A stretch of DNA of 64,000 nt from an uncultured Bacteroidales bacterium (GCA_947302205.1 CAMYVD010000001.1:1-64000); one strand, 5' to 3'; shown: positions 32,707-41,775, counted from the stretch's first letter. Notes: a model not told the origin generated them from the sequence alone. Made by a program: numbers and translations.

Positions 32707-33828
32707 ATGGATAAACCATTTATTTTCGGTGTGCCGGTTGAAGACAGCCATTTCATTGGCAGGGAAGAGGAAATAAAACGCCTTTCCACCAATTTCAAAT
32801 ATGGGGTCAATACTATTTTGATTTCACCACGCAGATGGGGCAAGACATCATTGGTAAATAAGGTAGCTGCGGCTGTGGGGTCAAAGAAACTCATTGTGGT
32901 GAAGACGGATGTGTTCTCCTGCCGTGATGAATATGATTTCTACAACGTGGTTTCCGCAGCGGTTTTAAAACAAACCGCCTCTAAGGTAGAGGAATGGAAA
33001 GACGTGGCGAAAGGATTCATAGAGCGGTTGGCTCCAAAGTTATCTTTGTCGCCCGATCCAAGTGTGGACTATTCCATTTCTTTGGGCATTACTCCCAAAA
33101 CCCATACTCCTGATGAGGTTTTGGATCTTCCAGAGAGAATTGCCCAAAGAAAAGGCTGCCATATTATCTTATGTATCGACGAATTCCAACAAGTAGGGGA
33201 GTTCCCGAATTCGCTGAACATTCAAAAACGGATGCGAACGGTTTGGCAACATCAGCAAAATGTATCCTATTGCCTTTATGGCAGCAAGATGCACATGATG
33301 ACCAACTTGTTCCAAAAAAAGAGTTATCCTTTTTATAAATTCGGAGAGATGCTGTATCTTAAACCGATTCCGTTGAAGGATTGGACGGCTTACATCTCCA
33401 GCCGTTTTGAGCGGGAAAAGAAACATATTTCCGACAACCTTATTCAGAAATTGTGCGAGAATGTGGAGTATCAATCGTCATACGTACAACAACTGGCCTA
33501 TAGCACTTTGCTGTTAACCAAAAAAACGGTTACGGATGAGATTCTGAATCAAGCGATGGAGGATTTGGTGGATCAAAACTCGGGTATCTTTATCGAGCAG
33601 GTAGAATCGCTGACCACCTATCAGATGAACTTTCTCAGAGCTGTACTATCAGGTATCAACCGTGGCTTTGGCGAAAAAACGGTTCGTGAAAATTTTGATT
33701 TGGGTGTTCCATCAAACATCTCCCGCTTGAAGCAATCGCTGATCGATAAAGAACTGGTTGAGCTCACCGAAAAAGGCATTGTTATCGGCGATCCAGTGCT
33801 TCGAATTTGGCTAAAAAAAGTCCTGTAA
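32707..33828 (+). CDS. AAA-type ATPase (archaeal ATPase_2-like) with winged-helix C-terminus
   Basis: A 373-residue cytoplasmic ATPase of the STAND-like ATPase_2 group. An FIGREEEI box precedes Walker A SPRRWGKTS (about residues 40-48), Walker B is IILCIDEFQ near residue 155, and a sensor-like YGSKMHMM follows. The C-terminal ~70 residues (VPSNISRLKQSLIDKELVELTEKG, DPVLRIWLKK) look like a winged helix followed by the family's short tail. These proteins are abundant, multi-copy and often mobile or strain-variable in Bacteroidales; biological role is unclear. It sits alone between two T9SS cargo operons, with its own operator-like promoter region. A decayed T9SS tail immediately follows its stop, suggesting it was inserted into an existing cargo array. 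Confidence 0.85.
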   Translation: MDKPFIFGVPVEDSHFIGREEEIKRLSTNFKYGVNTILISPRRWGKTSLVNKVAAAVGSKKLIVVKTDVFSCRDEYDFYNVVSAAVLKQTASKVEEWKDVAKGFIERLAPKLSLSPDPSVDYSISLGITPKTHTPDEVLDLPERIAQRKGCHIILCIDEFQQVGEFPNSLNIQKRMRTVWQHQQNVSYCLYGSKMHMMTNLFQKKSYPFYKFGEMLYLKPIPLKDWTAYISSRFEREKKHISDNLIQKLCENVEYQSSYVQQLAYSTLLLTKKTVTDEILNQAMEDLVDQNSGIFIEQVESLTTYQMNFLRAVLSGINRGFGEKTVRENFDLGVPSNISRLKQSLIDKELVELTEKGIVIGDPVLRIWLKKVL

Positions 33829-33845
33829 CACCCTTGTTTTCTCAT

Positions 33846-33890
33846 AGACAACCCCTAGATAAGCAAATTATTAAATTATTGATTAACAAA
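33846..33890 (+). pseudogene. Remnant of a T9SS sorting-domain tail
   Basis: Read from 33846, the frame gives RQPLDKQIIKLLINK, which aligns without gaps to the ends of the cargo genes at 35892 and 37727 (RQAIGSVVVKLLINK). The stop present in those genes is CAA here. The body of the cargo gene is gone, leaving only its last ~15 codons 18 bp after the ATPase stop. Confidence 0.6.
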
Positions 33891-33925
33891 CAATTAAGAA
33901 TTTTTATAGTTCTTAACAGATAGAC

Positions 33926-33960
33926 AAGCCCTTGTTACCCCTTGACAAGGGCTTTTTTTT
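33926..33960 (+). terminator. Rho-independent terminator overlapping the next promoter
   Basis: A 10-bp stem, AAGCCCTTGT (33926-33935) with its exact complement (33945-33954), followed by a T-run to 33960. The right arm overlaps the TTGACA element of the downstream promoter. Confidence 0.75.
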
Positions 33961-33973
33961 GTCAGTATCTTTG
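33942..33973 (+). promoter_or_regulatory. Promoter of the three-cargo T9SS operon
   Basis: TTGACA at 33942-33947 and the -7 box TATCTTTG at 33966-33973, 18 bp apart; the ATG is at 34000. The -33 element is part of the terminator stem. Confidence 0.6.
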
Positions 33974-33999
33974 CAACAGCAAATAAAAAGAAGAATACC

Positions 34000-35892
34000 A
34001 TGAAAAAATTGTTCGCGTTTACGATGATGATGGCCTTCGCTATCCTGGGTTTTTCGCAAGAGTACATCCAGCAGCCGACAGCCATCACCACATGGGATTA
34101 TGATTCAGCAAGCGGCGAAGAACGCCCTTATACCAAAAACATCACCCTTGAATATGACGGACGTGGACACCTGTCCTTTTACCGTCAGGTCGTCAATTAT
34201 TCCCCCGGATCGTATCAACTGGCCTATTGGTATACCCACGACGCCTTGAATCGGCTGACATTCAAGCAGTATTCTTCTACGGAGGCCAGTTGGTGGGAAA
34301 CCTACAGATATTATTATACTTATGATGAATCGTCCAATCTTACGGAACGTCTGGTGAAGAGAAAAAACAGGTACGATATGTATATCTCCGATGAATTTGT
34401 TATCGACTCCAAGGACGTTTACCAATATGAGAATGATAAAAAAGTTCGATGGGATCATTTGGTCGACAGCACATTCAGACTACAATACTATTATCTATAC
34501 GAATATTCCGACAACGATGACTGGTCGGCGGAAACCAAATACAATGCCGCAGGCCAACCTCTTGTAAAGAGCGAATACACCTATTCTGACATTCATGAGT
34601 TGCTTTCGAAAGCCGCATTTAGTTGGTCTGAAGAAACGGAAACATGGATCAATACAGCGCTTACGGAATATGAATACGAATACGATGAAGGTGTCCTCGT
34701 GGAGAAACGCATTACAAGCTGGAGCGATGAGTCGGTCAATCGCCAGAGGCAAATCTACGATTATGATGAAAGCGGAAACTGCACCCAGATTTTGTTCCAA
34801 ACCATGATGGACAGCGTTTATGTTGACAAGAACAAAGCCGTCTACGTTTACGATGATAACAGCTTGTGCACTAATGCCTATGCCCAACGATGGAATGACA
34901 CCGCATGGGTTGTAGGAGGCTTCCCTTCGGGAACTTATTTGTTCTTTGACGACCTTTATGACGATATCAATGGTGCTATGGGCTCCATCTCTGGTTGCAC
35001 ACGCGCTGAAGTGACTGGCTGCGTCACCACACCCAATCCACAATACGTACTTACGCTTCTCGACTTCGAAGGTGAATGGTACTATGAAATCCTCAATGAC
35101 GACGGCAGCATCACCTATCAGTATCTCCAATGTGCCGGCGACACCACCATCAACAACGAGAGGGCCAAGATTGTCGTTCGCACCAACCAGATTTACGACA
35201 AAAAAGGTCAGGTTGAAACGTCCCGCGAGTACCTTTTTGAACGTGAAGGCATCGTGTACTGGTGGAACGAGGAATTACAGGAGTTTACCGTGCTTTACAA
35301 CTTTGCCGCCGAAGTAGGTGACGAATGGGAGATTAAGGTGGGAACGGAAAGCATTGTCATGCATGTGGATGACGTTGAATTCTACGAATATGAAGGGCGG
35401 CAGTTCAAGATGCTGCAAGTGAGCGATGCGGAAAACCTTTTCAGCGGCACAATTGTTCGCGGTATCGGCCACCTCACCAGCTTTTTCCCTGAAAGGCTGA
35501 TGAATCAAGATAAAGGCTATCATGTGGAGGGCATCCGCTGTTTCTGGCAAAATGGTATATTGGTTTTCAAATATGGCGAGAAGGCATGTGACGAAGTCTA
35601 TGAAACATTCCATGATTACAGCGTGGATGACCACACTGGGTCGGAAGGATTCAGCATCTTCCCCAATCCTACTGACGGCCTTTTACATGTTGAGACGGTG
35701 TGCACACCGTCTCTGCCGATGGAATACCGTATCACCAACCCGATGGGCCAAACCATGTTGTCAGGTGTCCTTGAAGGGCAAACCATTGATGTTTCCAAAT
35801 TAACTAATGGCATTTATTTCTTGATAATCAATAGTTCAACGGATAGGCAAACCATCGGTAATAGGGTTGTTAAATTATTGATTAGCAAATAA
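34000..35892 (+). CDS. T9SS-secreted protein with YD-like repeats
   Basis: A 630-residue exported protein with a signal peptide (..FAILGFSQ). Residues 20-330 hold Tyr/Asp-rich repeats (YDSASGEERPY, YTHDALNRL, YTYDESSNL, YDYDESGNC) reminiscent of RHS/YD and Bacteroidota 'DUF4595/YD' beta-repeat proteins. Residues ~358-545 are the shared module (EWYYEILNDDGSITYQYL.. to ..GIRCFWQNG). The rest is a type A sorting domain (IFPNPTDG, EYRITNPMGQTMLSG, GIYFLII). The module and sorting domain are nearly identical in DNA to those of the next gene, indicating recent duplication or gene conversion, while the N-terminal parts are unrelated. First gene of a four-gene operon (gaps 20 and 23 bp, then an overlap). 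Ligand unknown. Confidence 0.82.
   Translation: MKKLFAFTMMMAFAILGFSQEYIQQPTAITTWDYDSASGEERPYTKNITLEYDGRGHLSFYRQVVNYSPGSYQLAYWYTHDALNRLTFKQYSSTEASWWETYRYYYTYDESSNLTERLVKRKNRYDMYISDEFVIDSKDVYQYENDKKVRWDHLVDSTFRLQYYYLYEYSDNDDWSAETKYNAAGQPLVKSEYTYSDIHELLSKAAFSWSEETETWINTALTEYEYEYDEGVLVEKRITSWSDESVNRQRQIYDYDESGNCTQILFQTMMDSVYVDKNKAVYVYDDNSLCTNAYAQRWNDTAWVVGGFPSGTYLFFDDLYDDINGAMGSISGCTRAEVTGCVTTPNPQYVLTLLDFEGEWYYEILNDDGSITYQYLQCAGDTTINNERAKIVVRTNQIYDKKGQVETSREYLFEREGIVYWWNEELQEFTVLYNFAAEVGDEWEIKVGTESIVMHVDDVEFYEYEGRQFKMLQVSDAENLFSGTIVRGIGHLTSFFPERLMNQDKGYHVEGIRCFWQNGILVFKYGEKACDEVYETFHDYSVDDHTGSEGFSIFPNPTDGLLHVETVCTPSLPMEYRITNPMGQTMLSGVLEGQTIDVSKLTNGIYFLIINSSTDRQTIGNRVVKLLISK
35692..35713. repeat. 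22-bp perfect palindrome in the sorting-domain coding sequence
   Basis: A perfect self-complementary 22-mer (starts GAGACGGTGTG) encoding part of ETVCTPSL inside the T9SS sorting domain. An identical copy is at 37527. Confidence 0.9.
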
Positions 35893-35912
35893 TAATCAAA
35901 AATACGCATACC

Positions 35913-37727
35913 ATGAAAAAAATCGTTTTTCTTACCCTATTCTTAATGATGGCTTGGTGTGGTTTTGCCCAGCAGCCCCTTTATGATTTTTCTGCAATAT
36001 GCGAATCGGGACAACGATTATATTTCAAGAAGTTGTTGGGCGAATCTCAAAAAGTAATGGTTACCTTTCCGAGTTATGAATACGCTGAACACTCCAAACC
36101 TAAAGGAGATCTGATCATTCCTACCGCCGTAGCGTATAACGATACTGTCTATACGGTGACTCGGATCAATTACAATACGTTCTTTTTTTGTGACAGTCTT
36201 ACTTCAGTGGTTTTTGGCGATTCGCTTGAAATCATTGGCGACGGTGCTTTTGGACAATGTACAAGTTTGGCCCATCTATCAGCATTTCCGGAAACTTTGA
36301 AGGATTTGGGCAGTAACACGTTTTACTATTGTTATCAACTCCAAGAGCCGATCACTGTTCCAGCACAAATTACGGAGTTGAAATCAACGGTTTTTAAAGA
36401 CAGCGGCATTACCGCGATTCATATTCCAGCTGGAGTCACAAGGATTAATCAGAATGCTTTTTCCGGGTGCAGGCAATTACGCTCCATAGAGGTGGATGAT
36501 GCCAATCCTGTTTATGACAGCCGTCATACCTGCAACGCGCTGATTGAAACTGCAACAAACACCCTTTTCGTTGGGTGCTCAAACACAACCATTCCTTTGG
36601 GTGTCACCGGTATTGCAGCAGGCGTTTTCTTCGGTTGCGATTCGCTGTTGAGCATTACACTGCCATCCTCCATTTCCTATATTGGGGATCAGGCTTTGGC
36701 ATGCTCGAATTTAACTTCTATTACATCCCGGTCATCCGTGCCACCGACTGCTGTTTTCGAGGTAGAACCTGGAGTGTATTACCATAATAGTTTTATGTAT
36801 GTTGACATGAACATTCCGGTTTATGTTCCGAGTGGTTCGATCAATGCGTACAAGGCGGCTCCTGGTTGGAATTATTTTCATCAATTCATCGAACAGGAAA
36901 TTTACTATAACGGAGAATGGTACTACGAAATCCTCAACGACGACGGCAGTATCACTTACCAATATCTCCAATGTACCGGCGACACCACCATCAACAGCCA
37001 AAGGGCCAAGATTGTCGTTCGCACCAACCAGATTTACGACAAAAAAGGCCAGATTGAAACGTCCCGCGAGTACCTTTTTGAACATGAAGGTGTCGTGTAT
37101 TGGTGGAACAAGAAATTGCAGGAGTTTACCGTGCTCTACAACTTTGCCGCTGAGGTGGGCGACGAATGGGAAATCAAGGTGGGAACGGAACGTATTGTCA
37201 TGCACGTGGATGCCGTGAGCAATGATGAGTATGACGGCAAAACCTACAGAATGCTCCACGTGAGCGATTCCGACCATCTTTTCAGTGGAGACATCGTGTG
37301 CGGCGTTGGCCATCTCACCAGCTTTTTCCCTGAAAAGCTGATGAATCAAGATAAAGGCTACCGCGTGGAAGGCCTCCGATGCTTCTGGCAAGACGAGAAT
37401 CTCGTTTTCCAACACGGCGGCAAGGATTGCGACGAGGTATATGAACAACATCATCACGGCCTTGACGAGACTCCTATGGCATCATTCCAAATTTATCCCA
37501 ACCCCACCGACGGCTTATTACATGTTGAGACGGTGTGCACACCGTCTCTGCCGATGGAATACCGTATCACCAACCTGCTGGGCCAAACTCTGCAATCAGG
37601 AGTCCTTGACGGGCAAACCATCGATGTTTCCAAATTAACCAGTGGCATTTGTTTCTTAATCATCAATAATTCAACGGATAGACAAGCCATAGGTAGTGTG
37701 GTTGTTAAATTATTGATTAACAAATAA
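35913..37727 (+). CDS. T9SS-secreted BspA-type leucine-rich-repeat protein
   Basis: A 604-residue exported protein with a signal peptide (..AWCGFAQQ). Residues ~70-310 form BspA/LRR_5-type repeats (LTSVVFGDSLEIIGDGAFGQC, ITAIHIPAGVTRINQNAFSGC, LLSITLPSSISYIGDQAL), the fold used by Bacteroidales surface adhesins. Residues ~335-520 are the shared module (EWYYEILNDDGSITYQYLQC.. to ..GLRCFWQDE), and the last 75 residues a type A T9SS sorting domain. It starts 20 bp after the previous stop. Probable adhesin or host/particle-binding protein by family analogy; partner unknown. The 22-bp palindrome of the previous gene recurs in the same codons. Confidence 0.86.
   Translation: MKKIVFLTLFLMMAWCGFAQQPLYDFSAICESGQRLYFKKLLGESQKVMVTFPSYEYAEHSKPKGDLIIPTAVAYNDTVYTVTRINYNTFFFCDSLTSVVFGDSLEIIGDGAFGQCTSLAHLSAFPETLKDLGSNTFYYCYQLQEPITVPAQITELKSTVFKDSGITAIHIPAGVTRINQNAFSGCRQLRSIEVDDANPVYDSRHTCNALIETATNTLFVGCSNTTIPLGVTGIAAGVFFGCDSLLSITLPSSISYIGDQALACSNLTSITSRSSVPPTAVFEVEPGVYYHNSFMYVDMNIPVYVPSGSINAYKAAPGWNYFHQFIEQEIYYNGEWYYEILNDDGSITYQYLQCTGDTTINSQRAKIVVRTNQIYDKKGQIETSREYLFEHEGVVYWWNKKLQEFTVLYNFAAEVGDEWEIKVGTERIVMHVDAVSNDEYDGKTYRMLHVSDSDHLFSGDIVCGVGHLTSFFPEKLMNQDKGYRVEGLRCFWQDENLVFQHGGKDCDEVYEQHHHGLDETPMASFQIYPNPTDGLLHVETVCTPSLPMEYRITNLLGQTLQSGVLDGQTIDVSKLTSGICFLIINNSTDRQAIGSVVVKLLINK
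37527..37548. repeat. 22-bp perfect palindrome, second copy
   Basis: Identical to 35692-35713 and in the equivalent codons of the next sorting domain. Confidence 0.9.
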
Positions 37728-37750
37728 TTAAAATACAAAACTGTTTGTGT

Positions 37751-40429
37751 ATGAAAAAGGTTATACTTCTCGTACTATTTTCAATGTTTGCCATCAGGGG
37801 TTTTTCTGACACTTACGACTTCTTTGCCGTGTGTGAATCCGGCCAGACGCTGTATTACAGAATCTTGAGTTCTCACGAGGTGATTGTAGTAGCGCCAGGT
37901 TCGAGTCCCACCTGGGGTGGGTTTGAGAGGCCAACGGGCGACTTGATCATTCCTGAAACGGTTGAATACGAAGGCGATACATATACAGTAGTATCTATTG
38001 GTGCCAATGCTTTCGATGAATGTCAGGAACTTACTTCAGTACAGTTGCCCAACACGATCCAGAGCATTAAAGCCGAGGCCTTTGCTTTTTGTACTGGACT
38101 TACAGGTGCTTTTGTGGTCCCTGATCAATGTGCGTTCATTGGGGGTTATGCCTTGTGGGAATGTTTTTCTCTCACCTCTCTAACCATAGGAGCCAGTGTG
38201 GAAACTATCCAATGGAGCGCTTTTGAGGATTGCACGAGTTTACAATCCATCCATTGTAACACCCCGACGGTTCCCTTCGCCGAACATATCCCAAGCAACC
38301 CGTATTACCAAGACCGAAGTATATTTAATAATGTGCCCACCGACATTCCTGTTTACGTCAATTGTTTAGCCATTGATCAATTCCAGATGTCCCAGGACTG
38401 GAGCCGTTTTACCAATATGGAAGGTGTGTTTGTCGGGGTGCCTTCGCTGACTGTGGAGGTCAACAACCCCTACTATGGGACTGTGGAGGTGGTCTCTGTT
38501 CCTGTAGATTGTGATGACATTACCGCTACTGTGCGAGCCACCCCCAGTTTAGGGCATGTTTTCGGTTACTGGAAAAGGAACGGAGCAGTGGTGTCCCGCG
38601 ACCCAGAATACACTTTCACATTGAATCACAATACGGCACTTGTCGCTTGTTTTGACTATGCCGTTACAGTGTACGACACCATCGGATATCCTACCCATGT
38701 CGTTGGTCGTACCAAGAATAACGCCGGTCAAGTCACGGCTGAATATCCTTCGGAGTTCAAATACGAAGCAACCAATGGTCACATGAACTTATTTTCTTTT
38801 CCTGGCGTTTTATCCGGCAATTTCGGGTTTTATCATTATCCAGACAAGCCCAGCATCATTTCAATTGAATCAGCGGAATGGCCAAAGGAAACAAAAGGGC
38901 CTGGATCATACTATAGGCGGTATTTGTTCAATTATGAAAACAACCTAAAAAAACACGTGGATTACTTGGAGTGGACCGATTATTATGAAGAGCCGCATCA
39001 ATATTGGGATTATAGTTATGAAAACAATCATTTGAATCAAGAGAACTTTAGTAATAGTGAAAACGATTACATCACGCGTCATGTCTATTCCTATGAAAAC
39101 AACTATAAGACACGAATTGATCGGTATTATCAGGGATCTGAGAATAATTTGGAAATCTCCTCGGAGACCACGAACCATTATAATGAAAGGCATCAAATCC
39201 TTACTTCTCAAACAGATACATACGACAGTGCTGGCGAAATCACCACAAGAACCCTTAAAACATATACCTATACCGATCACAACAAAACGGATAGCATTAT
39301 CACTCAAACCTATAATGATGGAGTTTGGGTCAATTCCGCGATAGCACACTATGTTTATGACCTCAAGAACCGCATCGTAGAATACCAAACCGGCTCATGG
39401 TCAATAGGGAATAGTGCTTGGAACATCACTAAAAAAGTTACCTATGATTTCAACGAAGATCTTCAAACACTGACAGTTTCATTTTGGAAGAAGAGCGGTG
39501 ATACATGGGTGTGGGATAAATACTCAAACCAGTCCTTGTTCAACGACTCCAGATTGTATGAATGGGAAAGAGTATTGGGTATCGCTTATGGAAGGAGAAA
39601 CATCGTTCAATTTGAGTTTGGCATGTATTATGAAATGAAAGAGACCTCCTTCCCGTTTTTATCGGAGTGGTATTACCAAATCAAGATGGAAAACGGCGAT
39701 ATCACCTACCAACATTTGGAATACGCCAGCGACACAACGATTAACAACGACCGTGTGAAGGTGATCGTCCGTACCAATCAGATTTATGACAAGGAGGGAC
39801 AGACCCAAGTAACTCACGAATACATCAAGGAAGAAAACAACAAAGTGTATTGGTGGAACAAAGAACTTCACGAGTTCACAATACTATATGATTATACAGC
39901 TAAGGAAGGGGATGAGTGGGAGATTAAAGTTGGCGCTGAAAGCATTCTGGTTCATGTAGACAGTGTAAAATCTTATGAGCATGATGGAGAAACCTACTGT
40001 ATGCTTCATGTCAACGACGTAGGTGATGTTTTCAGCGGTGACATCATCGTTGGTATCGGCCATACGACCAGCTTTTTCCCAGAGAAGCTGATGCGAGCCC
40101 CTTCGAATTTCATGGTGGATGGTCTGCGTTGCTATCTGGTACAGGACGCTTTGCTCTATCACGACGGAGACAAAGACTGCGATGCCATCATTTTTTATGC
40201 GGTGGATGAAATCGAAACGCAAGGTTTTGTCGTTTATCCTAACCCTACCGACGGCCTTTTGCATGTAGAGCGTCACGGAGCGCCTCTGCCATCGGAATAC
40301 CGCATCACCAACCTGCTGGGTCAAATTCTGTTGACCGGTTCATCCCCACAAATCGATGTCTCTTCCCTCCCTGCTGGTCTGTATTTCATTAGCTTTGGTC
40401 ATCAAACCCTGAAATTCACCAAACAGTGA
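37751..40429 (+). CDS. T9SS-secreted protein with BspA repeats and YD-like region
   Basis: 892 residues from the ATG at 37751, where the signal peptide starts; a TTG two codons earlier is in frame. Residues ~80-165 are BspA/LRR_5 repeats (YTVVSIGANAFDECQELTSVQLP, LTSLTIGASVETIQWSAFEDC). A short beta-domain with the InlB-repeat pattern follows near 240-295 (GTVEVVSVPVDC.., GHVFGYWKRNGAVV), then a Tyr/Asn-rich YD-like region (~330-620). The shared module begins near 638 (EWYYQIKMENGDITYQHLEY) and the sorting domain is at the end (VYPNPTDG, EYRITNLLGQILLTG). It therefore combines modules found separately in its two upstream neighbours. The final TGA overlaps the GTG of the next gene. Confidence 0.82.
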   Translation: MKKVILLVLFSMFAIRGFSDTYDFFAVCESGQTLYYRILSSHEVIVVAPGSSPTWGGFERPTGDLIIPETVEYEGDTYTVVSIGANAFDECQELTSVQLPNTIQSIKAEAFAFCTGLTGAFVVPDQCAFIGGYALWECFSLTSLTIGASVETIQWSAFEDCTSLQSIHCNTPTVPFAEHIPSNPYYQDRSIFNNVPTDIPVYVNCLAIDQFQMSQDWSRFTNMEGVFVGVPSLTVEVNNPYYGTVEVVSVPVDCDDITATVRATPSLGHVFGYWKRNGAVVSRDPEYTFTLNHNTALVACFDYAVTVYDTIGYPTHVVGRTKNNAGQVTAEYPSEFKYEATNGHMNLFSFPGVLSGNFGFYHYPDKPSIISIESAEWPKETKGPGSYYRRYLFNYENNLKKHVDYLEWTDYYEEPHQYWDYSYENNHLNQENFSNSENDYITRHVYSYENNYKTRIDRYYQGSENNLEISSETTNHYNERHQILTSQTDTYDSAGEITTRTLKTYTYTDHNKTDSIITQTYNDGVWVNSAIAHYVYDLKNRIVEYQTGSWSIGNSAWNITKKVTYDFNEDLQTLTVSFWKKSGDTWVWDKYSNQSLFNDSRLYEWERVLGIAYGRRNIVQFEFGMYYEMKETSFPFLSEWYYQIKMENGDITYQHLEYASDTTINNDRVKVIVRTNQIYDKEGQTQVTHEYIKEENNKVYWWNKELHEFTILYDYTAKEGDEWEIKVGAESILVHVDSVKSYEHDGETYCMLHVNDVGDVFSGDIIVGIGHTTSFFPEKLMRAPSNFMVDGLRCYLVQDALLYHDGDKDCDAIIFYAVDEIETQGFVVYPNPTDGLLHVERHGAPLPSEYRITNLLGQILLTGSSPQIDVSSLPAGLYFISFGHQTLKFTKQ

Positions 40430-41775
40430 GAAAAGCGTTGCTCTTCATAGTGGTTCTAGCGATGATGTCAGGCTTGACCGCCTGTCGTCAGGAGGCCCGT
40501 GCCATGAAGGAGGCCGAGACACACTTTCGGGAAGGGCTGGAACAACGTGCCGCCAAAAACACCGAAGACGCCGCCGAATCGTTCAGTAACGCCTTGTTAG
40601 TCATCAATCGTTGCGACCAGAAGAATCCTGAGGTAAAATGCCTGAAGGCCCAAATTGAGGACAATCTGGGTGCCATGTTTTGGAAGCATGAGTTGAGTGA
40701 GGAGGCTTTGGCGTTGCATCTCGAGGCAGTGGTCCTACTCCGTGAGTTGGATGAACCAGACTTGTTGATGAAAGCCTTGAGGAATTGTGGTCGGGTAATG
40801 GCTTCCATGCAACGAACCAGCGAGGCTCAAGCTTATTACGATGAGGCATTTCAAATAGCTGAAAATCTTCAGGACAACGCTTTTCTCAACGAATTGCTGA
40901 TGGAAACCAGCCACGACCTTTATCTGGAGGGCGGAGACTACCAACAAGCCATCGAGAATGCCACTCAAGCCTTAAACGAAGGTGCTGAGCCAGGTTTCTG
41001 CCATCTGGTCATCGGTCTTGCACATTACTATCTGATGGAGGACAGCCTCGCTTTGGCTCATCTTCGCGAAGCCACCCAAAGCGAGAAACCAAGCATCCGC
41101 AGGTCGGCCTATCAGGGGTTGTATCAACTCCATCAACTGGCGGGTGACTACCCGAAGGCTTTGGAATGTCATGAATTGTACACGGAAAACATGATGCAGG
41201 CCGATCAGGAGTTCCGCAGTAGTGAGGCGGAACGCATCAAGGCGGATTATGACTTGAGCTGGCAGAAATATGCTATGGAAGCCAAACAAAAAACGAATCG
41301 CCTTTATTGGTGTCTGCTTGTTGGAGTGCTGTTGGTGGTTTTGGCGATGGTGCTTCTGTTGTTGCGGCAGAAGACTCTGAGCCAACGCCTGAAGGAAGAG
41401 GAAGTGAAGAACCAATTGGAGACAGCGTTGAAGAAAAACAAGGTGTATATCACCGCCCTTGCCCTTGCTGAGCAAATCACGGCCTCGACTCTCGATTTCG
41501 ATCTGAAGGAAACCGATTGGGACGATTTCATCGAACTTGTAAACAAACTGTATGGCAATTTTGTCCAACGCTTGCTTGCGAAACACCCCACCCTCACCAA
41601 AGGCGACCTGCAAATCTGCTGCCTCACCAAACAAGGTTTCAACAACCAAGTCATCGCCATACTGATGAACCAGCAAACCGCCTCCTACGCCCGCCGCAAA
41701 TCCCGCATCAAGCAGGAAAAAATGAATGGTTTTGAAGACGAAAGAAGCTTTGAAGAGATCATTAATTCGTTTTGA
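40426..41775 (+). CDS. Membrane-tethered TPR regulator with LuxR-like HTH, copy 2
   Basis: A 449-residue paralog of the protein at 28360, with the same order. It has a lipoprotein-type signal (..GLTACRQ), TPR-like repeats to ~285, a transmembrane helix at about 293-313, and a C-terminal LuxR-like helix-turn-helix (about 387-430: LTKGDLQICCLTKQGFNNQVIAILM). The start is a GTG whose last two bases belong to the TGA of the upstream T9SS cargo gene, so translation is coupled to that cargo. In the first pair the regulator precedes its cargo; here it closes the operon. Conserved pairing suggests feedback on cargo production, though the target promoters are not known. Confidence 0.75.
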   Translation: MRKALLFIVVLAMMSGLTACRQEARAMKEAETHFREGLEQRAAKNTEDAAESFSNALLVINRCDQKNPEVKCLKAQIEDNLGAMFWKHELSEEALALHLEAVVLLRELDEPDLLMKALRNCGRVMASMQRTSEAQAYYDEAFQIAENLQDNAFLNELLMETSHDLYLEGGDYQQAIENATQALNEGAEPGFCHLVIGLAHYYLMEDSLALAHLREATQSEKPSIRRSAYQGLYQLHQLAGDYPKALECHELYTENMMQADQEFRSSEAERIKADYDLSWQKYAMEAKQKTNRLYWCLLVGVLLVVLAMVLLLLRQKTLSQRLKEEEVKNQLETALKKNKVYITALALAEQITASTLDFDLKETDWDDFIELVNKLYGNFVQRLLAKHPTLTKGDLQICCLTKQGFNNQVIAILMNQQTASYARRKSRIKQEKMNGFEDERSFEEIINSF

